This document shows, piece by piece, positions 52,876 to 61,046 of a stretch of DNA of 64,000 nucleotides. The stretch is from an uncultured Odoribacter sp. (lineage in GTDB: Bacteria; Bacteroidota; Bacteroidia; Bacteroidales; Marinifilaceae): contig CAJTSF010000001.1 in assembly GCA_910578985.1 (NCBI GenBank), positions 186,001-250,000 on the forward strand. The letters run 5' to 3'. The notes under the pieces are model-generated. The model worked only from the letters and a program-made list of their open reading frames with translations. It ran no database searches and had not been told where the DNA came from. Position 1 is the first letter of the stretch, and every line of letters begins with the position of its first letter. The position numbers and the translations under genes are program-made.

Positions 52876-53802
52876 ATGCGTTCATTCCGTACTTACCAAG
52901 AAATCCTGCTTAAAAGAGGGATACGGTACAGCTTCCACGAAGCGTGGAAAAAAATACAACGCTTCCATTTCATCCGGGACAACCGGATTCTGGAACTGCA
53001 AAACGAATACAGCGCTTACCGTCATCTCCGGAAATATGCCCGGGCGCTAAAACACAATACACTGTTAAACAAAGAATTACCCCCCCCTATCAATCCCTAT
53101 CCGGATAAAATATGGGTGGCATGGCTGCAAGGGGAAGAACAGGCTCCGCCATTGGTGAAGAAATGCCTTGCCTCTATCCGGCAACATGCCGCAGGCAGGG
53201 AGGTCGTCGTCATTACGGACGACAATATGGCGCAATACGTGGATTTCCCGGAATATATTCTCCGGAAGAAAGCCAAAGGCAGAATCAGCAACACCCATTT
53301 TTCCGACCTGCTGCGCATTTTCCTACTGGCACAATACGGAGGGATTTGGATTGACGCGACCGTCTACCTGACGGCACCTATTCCCGAGTATATACTGAAC
53401 GCCCCGCTGTTCTGCTATAAGTCACCGGTCGCTGCCGGAAAAATCAAATCCTCCAGCTGGTTCATCGCCGCAGAGAGACGCAATGACATCATCGTGAGTA
53501 CGAAAACGCTCTTGGAGGAGTATTGGAAACGGAAGAATTACCTGCAACACTACTACCTGTTCCACCTTCTTTTCGCCGTGGCGATAGACAGTTCGGCAGA
53601 ACTCACCCGGCAATGGCAAGCCGTTCCCAATTTCAACAGCGCCAACCCGCACGTCCTGCAATCGGAACTCGGCATGCCTTACTCTCCCGCCCGCTGGGAA
53701 CAAATCCGGTCGTTTGCCCCCATGCACAAACTGACTTACAAGCTCAGCCGGGAAGTTTACGAATGCCCGGATACTTTCCTGCAAATGATACTCAATTCTT
53801 GA
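52876..53802 (+). CDS. Capsular-polysaccharide-synthesis-type glycosyltransferase (GT32-like)
   Basis: 308 residues. The recognisable core is PDKIWVAWLQGEEQAPPLVK KCLAS, then HFSDLLRIFLLAQYGGIWID ATVYLT, the DXD-bearing segment of GT32/Caps_synth proteins, with SSWFIAAERRNDIIV after it. Likely transfers a sugar to a growing surface glycan. Cotranscribed with the GT2 gene; its last 11 nt overlap the end of the convergent YfhO gene. Confidence 0.85.
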   Translation: MRSFRTYQEILLKRGIRYSFHEAWKKIQRFHFIRDNRILELQNEYSAYRHLRKYARALKHNTLLNKELPPPINPYPDKIWVAWLQGEEQAPPLVKKCLASIRQHAAGREVVVITDDNMAQYVDFPEYILRKKAKGRISNTHFSDLLRIFLLAQYGGIWIDATVYLTAPIPEYILNAPLFCYKSPVAAGKIKSSSWFIAAERRNDIIVSTKTLLEEYWKRKNYLQHYYLFHLLFAVAIDSSAELTRQWQAVPNFNSANPHVLQSELGMPYSPARWEQIRSFAPMHKLTYKLSREVYECPDTFLQMILNS

Positions 53803-56281
53803 GCGCCCCCTCTTTCGAACGGCGCCGCAAGTGCCATCCCGTCAGAGCCGCCAATGCCAGTATCAGCAAAGCGGAAGCCATCGTCGCCGTCCATCTGCCT
53901 GCCAGGTAAGCGTCCGGATGGAAATAGAACGATATGACATGTTCCCCGGCAGGTACCTCCATGCCCCGCAATATCCAGTCGGCACGGAAATGTTCCGCAG
54001 GCTTTCCGTCAATCAAGGCTTTCCAGCCATGGGGATAATACACCTCGGAGAAGAGCACGACACCCGGCTCCGCAGAACTGTAGCGGTATTCCAAGCGGTC
54101 GGGCTTGTAGGTTTCCAAACGGATGCGGGCAGCGGTATCGACTTTCCATTCCTTGCGTGAAATCATAGATTCGAAGCGCTTGTCCACCAATGCCGTCCGG
54201 CGCGGGTCGATTCCCTGCAAGCCTTCCATCTCCTCGTCGGCATCCGCCACCAAGCGGACCTCCGGCACAAACCAGGCATTGCCGAAAGCATGCGGGTTCT
54301 TCAAAGGGGGCTGTCCCGGATCCAGAATCAAGTAGCGCAGGTTCAACATATTCAATGCCGGCACTGCACGGAAAGCCTCTTCAGCATCCGCCGGAGACAC
54401 GGCTTTCGACAAGCCGCGTTTGAGCACCTCTATTTCCGGCGCCAGTTTCATCTCAATCAAATCCTGGTAACGGCGCAACTTGGCTGCATTGTATCCGCCG
54501 ATATTCTTATGGTAATAGGAAGGACTGCTTTCATTGAACGGATTGGACAACAGCAAAACCCGGTAGGATTCATCCTTGTCCTGCATGATGATGCGGTCCG
54601 CCACCGACGGGGCATGCACTTGCCGGGTGAAATTCTTCTTCACGAAATGCGACCGGTTCAGGTAGCGTTTGTCCACTCCCCACAAATCCACCAATACCAA
54701 CGCCAACAGGATGTAAGGCACATAGCGCGAAGGCTTGTCCGAACGGATATACACATACAGGCAAACGCCCCCCAACAGAATGAACCAGAAGGAACGGAAC
54801 GCATCCGCCCTGAAGAGGTCGGCACGGTCTTCCGCCAAGGCGTTCATATACCAGTCCGGCATCCCGTATTGCGCATCCAGAGCGGAACGGAAATCCATCG
54901 GCGTGAACAACGCGAAGAAAAGACAGAGTCCTCCGGTGATTCCCACCGCATAATACAAGGCTTTCAAGGCGCGTTTTCTGTCCGTTTCTTTCCGGAACAG
55001 TTCCACCAGTCCCCAAGCCGCCACCAACGCGAAAACGAGTTGCGGGATGACCAATGCCATGGATACGGTCCTGAACTTATTATAGAAAGGCAGATAATGG
55101 AATATAAAAGTATTGAAACTGTCAAAGTTGCGCCCCCAGCTCAACAGGAGGAATACGCCCATGCCGCCGACCATCCACCATTTCAAAGGATGGCGGACAA
55201 AGAAAAGGGCGAAGACGAACAGCATGCAGACCAACGCCCCGAAATACACGGGACCGGAGGTGAAAGGCTGGTCGCCCCAATACGTGTAAGACTGCAACGG
55301 ACTGGGCACCTGGTATCCCTGTCGCCGCAATTCGGCTGCGACATGGGAATCCTTGTCCAAATCGCCGCCGGATGCTCCCCCGTAGAAATCGGGAATCAAC
55401 AAGGTGAAGGTTTCTCCCACTCCATAGCTCCAGGCAAAGGCGTAATCCTTGTCCAGTCCGCTGGACTTATCCGCTTTCCCGTCCACCTGATGGGTCAGCT
55501 CCGAACGCCCGCGGATACTCTCCTTCGAGAGTTCATAGTTGGCATACAGAGGTCCCAGGTTGCACAGGAATGCCACCAACACCCCTCCCGCCAGCACTGC
55601 CAGGGAAATACCCAAGGTTTTCCATTGCCCGGCACGCACGCGGTGTATGGCGTAGCCCACAAAGACGATGCAACAAAAAAGCGTCAGGTAGTAGGTGATT
55701 TGCGGGTGGTTGCTCTTGAGCTGCAAAGCCAAGAACAAGGCAAAAATGCAGCCTCCGAGCATCCATTTTTGCCTCAGGACCAGAATAAAACCGCTCAATA
55801 TCATCGGCATGTATGCCATCGCCCAGGCTTTTGTAATATGTCCCGCCTGCAAAATAATAATGCTGTACGAAGAGAAAGAAAAAGCCACCGCCCCGAGCAT
55901 CGCCACGGGAATCGAGGCTCCTAACAGCAACATCAGTACATAAAAAGACAGCAAGGAAAGGAATACCACCCCTACATCCGAACCTCCCAGCCACTCAAAA
56001 GGACGGACCAGGTAGCCCAAGAGATTCACCGGCCCACCCTGGGTGGTAATCGTATAGGTCGGCATGCCGGAAAACATGGCTCCCGTCCATGACGAACCGA
56101 CCCCCTCCTTTTCATAATATTCCCTCACCTCCTGGGACATGGACATGTATTTCTCCACATCCCCCTGGCGCAATTGCATCCCCTGGAATTTGGGAGAAAA
56201 GTAAACCAACGAGATTCCCAAAAAGAACAAAACCGCCAGCAAATGCGGACGTACCTGTCTCCAAATCAAGCTATTCATCAT
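53792..56281 (-). CDS. YfhO-family multi-pass membrane protein
   Basis: 829 residues with about 12-13 membrane helices across the first 550 residues and a soluble C-terminal region ending in one more helix (TATMASALLILALAALTGWH). FSPKFQGMQLRQGDVEKYM and GMPTYTITTQGGPVNLLGYL are in the periplasmic-loop style of GT-C enzymes, and VLFSEVYYPHGWKALIDGKP is the YfhO C-terminal signature. In Gram-positives YfhO helps glycosylate lipoteichoic acid. It follows the CDP-ribitol synthase gene by 3 nt, which fits a role in decorating a polyol-phosphate polymer; this is inference. Confidence 0.88.
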   Translation of the reverse strand: MMNSLIWRQVRPHLLAVLFFLGISLVYFSPKFQGMQLRQGDVEKYMSMSQEVREYYEKEGVGSSWTGAMFSGMPTYTITTQGGPVNLLGYLVRPFEWLGGSDVGVVFLSLLSFYVLMLLLGASIPVAMLGAVAFSFSSYSIIILQAGHITKAWAMAYMPMILSGFILVLRQKWMLGGCIFALFLALQLKSNHPQITYYLTLFCCIVFVGYAIHRVRAGQWKTLGISLAVLAGGVLVAFLCNLGPLYANYELSKESIRGRSELTHQVDGKADKSSGLDKDYAFAWSYGVGETFTLLIPDFYGGASGGDLDKDSHVAAELRRQGYQVPSPLQSYTYWGDQPFTSGPVYFGALVCMLFVFALFFVRHPLKWWMVGGMGVFLLLSWGRNFDSFNTFIFHYLPFYNKFRTVSMALVIPQLVFALVAAWGLVELFRKETDRKRALKALYYAVGITGGLCLFFALFTPMDFRSALDAQYGMPDWYMNALAEDRADLFRADAFRSFWFILLGGVCLYVYIRSDKPSRYVPYILLALVLVDLWGVDKRYLNRSHFVKKNFTRQVHAPSVADRIIMQDKDESYRVLLLSNPFNESSPSYYHKNIGGYNAAKLRRYQDLIEMKLAPEIEVLKRGLSKAVSPADAEEAFRAVPALNMLNLRYLILDPGQPPLKNPHAFGNAWFVPEVRLVADADEEMEGLQGIDPRRTALVDKRFESMISRKEWKVDTAARIRLETYKPDRLEYRYSSAEPGVVLFSEVYYPHGWKALIDGKPAEHFRADWILRGMEVPAGEHVISFYFHPDAYLAGRWTATMASALLILALAALTGWHLRRRSKEGALKN

Positions 56282-56284
56282 ATT

Positions 56285-57646
56285 CTATTTATTCAATTTC
56301 ACGTCGATGACCTGCCCGGTGAACTCCGAGAGCAGGGTTTTCAAGGATTCTTTTGCCACGGCTTCCGCCGTCAGCAGGGTGGAAGCATCCTCTATGCCGA
56401 AATTCTTTTCACGCATGGGGGTTTTCGTCCGCTCCGGATTGATGCAATTGACCCGGACTCCCGCTGCTTCCCACTCCTGCGCTATCGCCTGCACAAAATT
56501 GACCACCGCCGCCTTCGTCGAGGAATAAAGGCTGTAAAACGCCCTGCCCCGCGTGTAAGAGCTGGAAGTGTAAAAGAGAAGTTTGCCTTTCGTCTTTTTC
56601 AGATAGGGGAAACTTTCCATCGCCACATTCACCATGCCGACATAATTCACCTGAATGATTCGGGATACCTCCTCGTAATCCATATTGACCAACGGCTCCT
56701 TAATCAGCAATGCCGCCGTATTCACCACATAATCAATCCTTTCCTCCTGTCTTTCCACTTCCGCCAAACTGCGCTTTACATTCTCCACAGAGGCAATATC
56801 CACCCCATTTATCGAACGCGAGAACACATGCACCTTCGCTCCGCGCTCCCGGGCAATCGCCGCCACTTCCGCACCGATGCCGTAGCTCCCGCCGTAAATC
56901 ACCAATACCTTGTCCTTTAATTTATCCAACGCAACTTCCTTCTCCTGCAAAGAGAAAGAATGCAACTGAAACAACTTGTCCAGTAAATAAGAGTCCTCCT
57001 TGTAGGTCAGTTTCATGTTGGACTCTTCCCCCTTCACCACAAAAATGCTCTCTTCCGGCAAGTATTTCAATACGACGCCACAGTCGTCCGTCGCCTTGAA
57101 TGCAGGGTCCCGGAATGCCCGACGGTAAGCCTCGCGGATGGTTTTCAACTTGAAACCCTGAGGGGTTTGTCCCCTTCTCAACTTGCTCCGTTCGGGAATC
57201 GCACGGATAACCTCACCCTCCACCGAAATAATCGTATCCACGGCAGGAACGGCAACGTCCACCGCATTCCATGTATCCAATGCCGACACGACATCATCGA
57301 TGATGCGGTTGGTCACCAGCGGACGCACGGCATCATGGAATATCAGATTCGCCTCTTCCAAATCCGCGTACGCCCCTATCGCCGCCATGCTCGAATCATA
57401 ACGCTCCGCCCCGCCTTTCAGAATCTTCCTGACCTTCCTCCAGGAATTTTTCAAAACAATCTCCTCTATCGTCGTAATATAGGCAGGATTGATAACTATC
57501 GCAATCTCGTCTATCCTTTCATTCCTTTCAAACACATCCACCGTATGCTCGATGACCGTCTTTCCGGCTACCTTAAAAAACTGTTTCGGATAACTGCTAT
57601 CCAAACGGCTGCCCACTCCACCTGCCAATATTACAGCAATATTCAT
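56285..57646 (-). CDS. Fused ribitol-5-phosphate cytidylyltransferase / ribulose-5-phosphate reductase (SDR)
   Basis: 453 residues, two enzymes in one chain. Residues ~1-235 are an IspD/TarI-type cytidylyltransferase (LAGGVGSRLDSSYPKQFFKV; HDAVRPLVT; RRGQTPQGFK). Residues ~243-453 are a short-chain dehydrogenase with the nucleotide loop GGSYGIGAE and catalytic YSSTK. The same order occurs in the Haemophilus capsule enzyme Bcs1/Acs1, which reduces ribulose-5-phosphate and makes CDP-ribitol. The gene lies between a CDP-polyol phosphotransferase gene (12 nt) and YfhO (3 nt), so CDP-ribitol supply for a surface polymer is the natural reading. The MEP-pathway IspD role is less likely. Confidence 0.9.
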   Translation of the reverse strand: MNIAVILAGGVGSRLDSSYPKQFFKVAGKTVIEHTVDVFERNERIDEIAIVINPAYITTIEEIVLKNSWRKVRKILKGGAERYDSSMAAIGAYADLEEANLIFHDAVRPLVTNRIIDDVVSALDTWNAVDVAVPAVDTIISVEGEVIRAIPERSKLRRGQTPQGFKLKTIREAYRRAFRDPAFKATDDCGVVLKYLPEESIFVVKGEESNMKLTYKEDSYLLDKLFQLHSFSLQEKEVALDKLKDKVLVIYGGSYGIGAEVAAIARERGAKVHVFSRSINGVDIASVENVKRSLAEVERQEERIDYVVNTAALLIKEPLVNMDYEEVSRIIQVNYVGMVNVAMESFPYLKKTKGKLLFYTSSSYTRGRAFYSLYSSTKAAVVNFVQAIAQEWEAAGVRVNCINPERTKTPMREKNFGIEDASTLLTAEAVAKESLKTLLSEFTGQVIDVKLNK

Positions 57647-57658
57647 AAATTCAAATCT

Positions 57659-58867
57659 TTATATAAACGCGGAGACAAATGTACGAAAATTTATAAAACG
57701 TTCTGCAAGCATCCGGCAGGCATCCCCGGCATAATCCCCCCAAAAACGCCGGCGGATAACCGGATAGTTGCCGACATCATAATCGTTCCGTTCCATCACA
57801 CCCAGCAACTCCTCGAAAGAGTACGCCAACTCCCCGGCGACATGCTCCCGGAAAGGATAATTGAAATCCCGGTCTTTTACATAATCATCGTAGTCATACA
57901 GGTAAAGAACCACCTTTTTCCCCTCCATCAGCAGATAATCGTATAACACGGAGGAATAGTCGGTAATCAGCACGTGCGTGTAAGGCAGCAACGGATAGAT
58001 ATCCACATCCCCTTCCAGGAAACGTATGTGCTCATAACGCATAAAAATATCCCGGCTTTCCACGACCGTATTCGCATGGGGTTTCAATACGAACAACGCC
58101 TGCTGCCGCTTCATCGCCTCATTCAATGCCTCCAGGTCCAGATGCTCGGCAAAAAGATTGCGCTGCGATTCCCGCCAGGTGGGCATATAAAGATAAACCC
58201 GCTCATACCCCTGCCATTCCCGAATCCAATCTGCCGTCCGCTCCGGTTCGAATTTCCGGATGAAACGCTCGCGTTCACGCTCCGGCATCAGTAGGATGTC
58301 ATTCCGTGGATAGCCGACGTTCAGGCAACGGCTCTCCGGAATACGGAAAGCCTCGGCAAACTTCACCGTCTGGAACGGCGTTGAAGAGACAAAGTAATCC
58401 GGACGTTTATACACTTGCGGGTAATAAAACCGCTCCTTCAGCGTTTTGCGTACATAGCGGTCGTACAGCGGTCCCCTGTCTATGCAAAACTCTATCTTCT
58501 TCAAACCCACACCATGCCACAGATTGACAGCAACCGCCCGCCCGGAGGTGAAATAACAGATGTCGGAAGTGTAGGCGTTAAAAAAATAATAGCCGCTCCG
58601 CAAAGCGTAATAGAAACCCCGCAAGGAAAACAGGGTATAAGCCCTCAACCCCGCAGCCCGGACCTGCAACATGGTTTTTTTCTTGCCGGTGAGCCAAACA
58701 GGCAACACCTCCGGGCACTGTTCCGACACATAGACAAACAGGTACTTGGCATTGTCCGCAAATGCACCGCGAAAACTTCCGAACGCCCATATTCTTTTGC
58801 TGCGAGGCATCCAGAATGAGAAAAAACGAACCGCATAACCTGCCAGATATATAGCAAACTTAATCAT
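57659..58867 (-). CDS. CDP-glycerol/CDP-ribitol phosphotransferase (TagF/TarL-like)
   Basis: 402 residues from the ATG at 58867 with an AAGGAT site; a longer frame to 58888 would use a TTG inside the promoter box. Family blocks: NLWHGVGLKKIEF with the catalytic-type His, PTWRESQRNLF, FVLKPHAN, and ITDYSSVLYDYLLMEGKKVV near the C-terminus, which bind the CDP-polyol. It transfers glycerol- or ribitol-phosphate units from the CDP form. Because the next gene makes CDP-ribitol, ribitol phosphate is the likelier unit. Confidence 0.9.
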   Translation of the reverse strand: MIKFAIYLAGYAVRFFSFWMPRSKRIWAFGSFRGAFADNAKYLFVYVSEQCPEVLPVWLTGKKKTMLQVRAAGLRAYTLFSLRGFYYALRSGYYFFNAYTSDICYFTSGRAVAVNLWHGVGLKKIEFCIDRGPLYDRYVRKTLKERFYYPQVYKRPDYFVSSTPFQTVKFAEAFRIPESRCLNVGYPRNDILLMPERERERFIRKFEPERTADWIREWQGYERVYLYMPTWRESQRNLFAEHLDLEALNEAMKRQQALFVLKPHANTVVESRDIFMRYEHIRFLEGDVDIYPLLPYTHVLITDYSSVLYDYLLMEGKKVVLYLYDYDDYVKDRDFNYPFREHVAGELAYSFEELLGVMERNDYDVGNYPVIRRRFWGDYAGDACRMLAERFINFRTFVSAFI

Positions 58868-58885
58868 ATCCTTACGCTCTTCGGA

Positions 58886-58893
58886 CAAATATA
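58886..58893 (-). promoter_or_regulatory. Promoter -7 box (TATATTTG) for the polyol-phosphate operon
   Basis: The minus strand reads TATATTTG, 19 nt before the ATG at 58867; it drives phosphotransferase - CDP-ribitol synthase - YfhO. Confidence 0.6.
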
Positions 58894-58974
58894 CGATGGG
58901 AAATAGAGATTTCCAACCTCCATCCGCAGAAAATAATTTTCAATCAAAAACAGATGAGGTTTTTATAAAAATAC

Positions 58975-58982
58975 TACATTTG
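58975..58982 (+). promoter_or_regulatory. Promoter -7 box (TACATTTG) just before the GTG of a glycosyltransferase gene
   Basis: TACATTTG ends 5 nt before the GTG at 58988, so transcription would begin at or next to the start codon. Confidence 0.5.
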
Positions 58983-58987
58983 TCCAC

Positions 58988-60178
58988 GTGAATATATTAT
59001 TTGTCAATAATAGCGAAATCAATCCGCTCAGTTCCGGGATACAGAGGATTACCAGTATTCTGACGCAAGCGTTTACCCGTCAGGGCATCACATGCTACGG
59101 GGCAAATTTTGAAACCCACACGCCTTCCGACCACACCTTATTTCCCGATACGCTCAAATTGGATTTTTCCCGTCAGGCATCGCAAAGGCTTGTCGGATTT
59201 ATCCGGAAATATAGCATCACCCGCGTGATTGTGCAGGAATGTATGCCCTTGAAAAAACTGGGAGTCGTACATCGTGCCACGGCGCAAATACCCGGTTGCC
59301 GGTTATTATACTGCTATCACAGCGCTCCGGAAAAAGAGTTCGTTCCGCCTGCTCTATCTGCCGAATGGTTCAGATTATGGCACAGTCCCGGGAAAATACA
59401 GGCATTGAAAAAAGTGTGCATTGCCTTGTTGCCCGGATTTTTGTATTCCCGGCTTGTAAGACTCAAAGTCCGACGCGACTATTCATTTATTTACCGCAAG
59501 GCGGATACCGTCGTTCTATTGTCGGAACGCCACATCGTCCCTTTCCAGAAATGGGTAAATCTCCGGAATCCAGACACCTCGAAATTCGCGGGCATCGGCA
59601 ACTGCCTTTCGTTTTCGGAAAACCTTCCCCTTGCCGACCTGGAGCACAAGAAGAAAGAGGTCGTCATAGTCTCCCGCTTATCCGACAGAGCCAAGCGAAT
59701 CTCCAATGCCCTTAAAATATGGCAATTGGTGGAACAATCCGCCGCAGTTCCCGACTGGCGGCTCAAGATTCTCGGGAATGGACCCGACGAGAAGTATTAC
59801 CATCACCTTGCCCGCCGGTTGGGACTTAAGCAAGTCAATTTCGAAGGGAAACAGAATCCCGTCCCCTATTACCGGCAGGCATCCGTCTGCATGCTCACTT
59901 CCGCCTATGAAGGATTTGCCATGATATTGACGGAAGCCCAACAAACGGGTGCCGTCCCCATCGCTTTCGGCACTTTTGCAACCCTATACGACATCATAGA
60001 AGATGAACGGAACGGCATCATCGTTCCTCCCAACGACTTACAGCAATTTGCCGACCGTCTAATCGGCCTGATGACCGACAAGGAGAAACGGGACCTTCTC
60101 GCTTCCCGTGCTTTGGAAGACTGTCGCCGGTTTACCGTGGACAACATTGTAAAACAATGGCTTAATATCTTACATTAA
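58988..60178 (+). CDS. GT4-family glycosyltransferase with GTG start
   Basis: 396 residues. The N-terminus (V/M)NILFVNNSEINPLSSGIQR is a complete GT-B first strand, so translation must begin at the GTG at 58988 or very near it. The C-terminal half carries KEVVIVSRLSDRAKRISNAL, PYYRQASVCMLTSAYEGFAM and ILTEAQQTGAVPIAF, the nucleotide-sugar site of GT4. Transfers a sugar to a surface glycan. It is divergent from the polyol-phosphate operon and followed by another glycosyltransferase gene at 10 nt. Confidence 0.9.
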   Translation: MNILFVNNSEINPLSSGIQRITSILTQAFTRQGITCYGANFETHTPSDHTLFPDTLKLDFSRQASQRLVGFIRKYSITRVIVQECMPLKKLGVVHRATAQIPGCRLLYCYHSAPEKEFVPPALSAEWFRLWHSPGKIQALKKVCIALLPGFLYSRLVRLKVRRDYSFIYRKADTVVLLSERHIVPFQKWVNLRNPDTSKFAGIGNCLSFSENLPLADLEHKKKEVVIVSRLSDRAKRISNALKIWQLVEQSAAVPDWRLKILGNGPDEKYYHHLARRLGLKQVNFEGKQNPVPYYRQASVCMLTSAYEGFAMILTEAQQTGAVPIAFGTFATLYDIIEDERNGIIVPPNDLQQFADRLIGLMTDKEKRDLLASRALEDCRRFTVDNIVKQWLNILH

Positions 60179-60188
60179 TTCATAAACC

Positions 60189-61046
60189 ATGAAATTAAAA
60201 AGACGTCTTTGGCTCTGTTATATCTTTTTTTTTACGTTTCTATTCAAACGCAAAAAACTGGGACATACCGTACATTTCAATTTTTCGGCTACCCCGGAAG
60301 CCTCTCATGCCGAAGCCATCGACATCGTCACCGTCGCTTTCAATAATGAAACATGGATTGAATACCAAATCAAACTCATCCGCAAATACATCCACGACAA
60401 GCACGTCACATTCATCGTCGCCGACAACTCTTCCAACCCGGAAAAAAGGAAATCAATCAGCGCCCTGTGCCGGAAGTACAACACCGGCTATATCTCCGTC
60501 CCGAAAAACATGATTGCGAAACACCCCGGCGGGAGCTATGCACACGGCACGACATTAAACTGGATTTACTCCAACGTCATCCGCCTGCGCAAACCCGACA
60601 TCTTCGGTTTCCTCGACCATGACTTATTTCCCATCGCACCTGTCTCCATCCGGGAAAAATTGGGCGACAAAGACTTCTACGGCTCACCCCGGGGAGAGGT
60701 GTACTGGTGGCTTTGGGCAGGGCTATGCTTTTTCCGTTTCGACAAAGTAAAAGCGCTCCCTCTCGACTTCATTCCTTACATCGAGCATAAAACTTACTTG
60801 GATACCGGAGGTGCCAATTATCCCATTCTGTACAAAAACTACAACTTGCCGGAACTCCGGCTACCTCTTCCCCAAAACATCAGAATCACGGAAGGGAACA
60901 AATACCATTCGGACTACATCCAAATCATAGACGATTGCTGGCTTCACGCCATCAACGGCTCCAACTGGAACGGCATATCGCCCCGGAAGCAAGAAACCAA
61001 AGAAGATATTCTCAAAGCCAGATTAGAGCAGTTTATCCAAGCGTAA
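60189..61046 (+). CDS. GT2-like glycosyltransferase
   Basis: 285 residues. An N-terminal hydrophobic stretch (LWLCYIFFFTFLF) may anchor it. The GT-A nucleotide part shows IDIVTVAFNNETWIEYQIKL, FIVADNSSNPEKRKSI and FGFLDHDLFPI with the DHD metal site. Less typical of GT2 than the gene at 51958, and substrate unknown. Its last 24 nt overlap the end of the convergent flippase gene. Confidence 0.82.
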   Translation: MKLKRRLWLCYIFFFTFLFKRKKLGHTVHFNFSATPEASHAEAIDIVTVAFNNETWIEYQIKLIRKYIHDKHVTFIVADNSSNPEKRKSISALCRKYNTGYISVPKNMIAKHPGGSYAHGTTLNWIYSNVIRLRKPDIFGFLDHDLFPIAPVSIREKLGDKDFYGSPRGEVYWWLWAGLCFFRFDKVKALPLDFIPYIEHKTYLDTGGANYPILYKNYNLPELRLPLPQNIRITEGNKYHSDYIQIIDDCWLHAINGSNWNGISPRKQETKEDILKARLEQFIQA

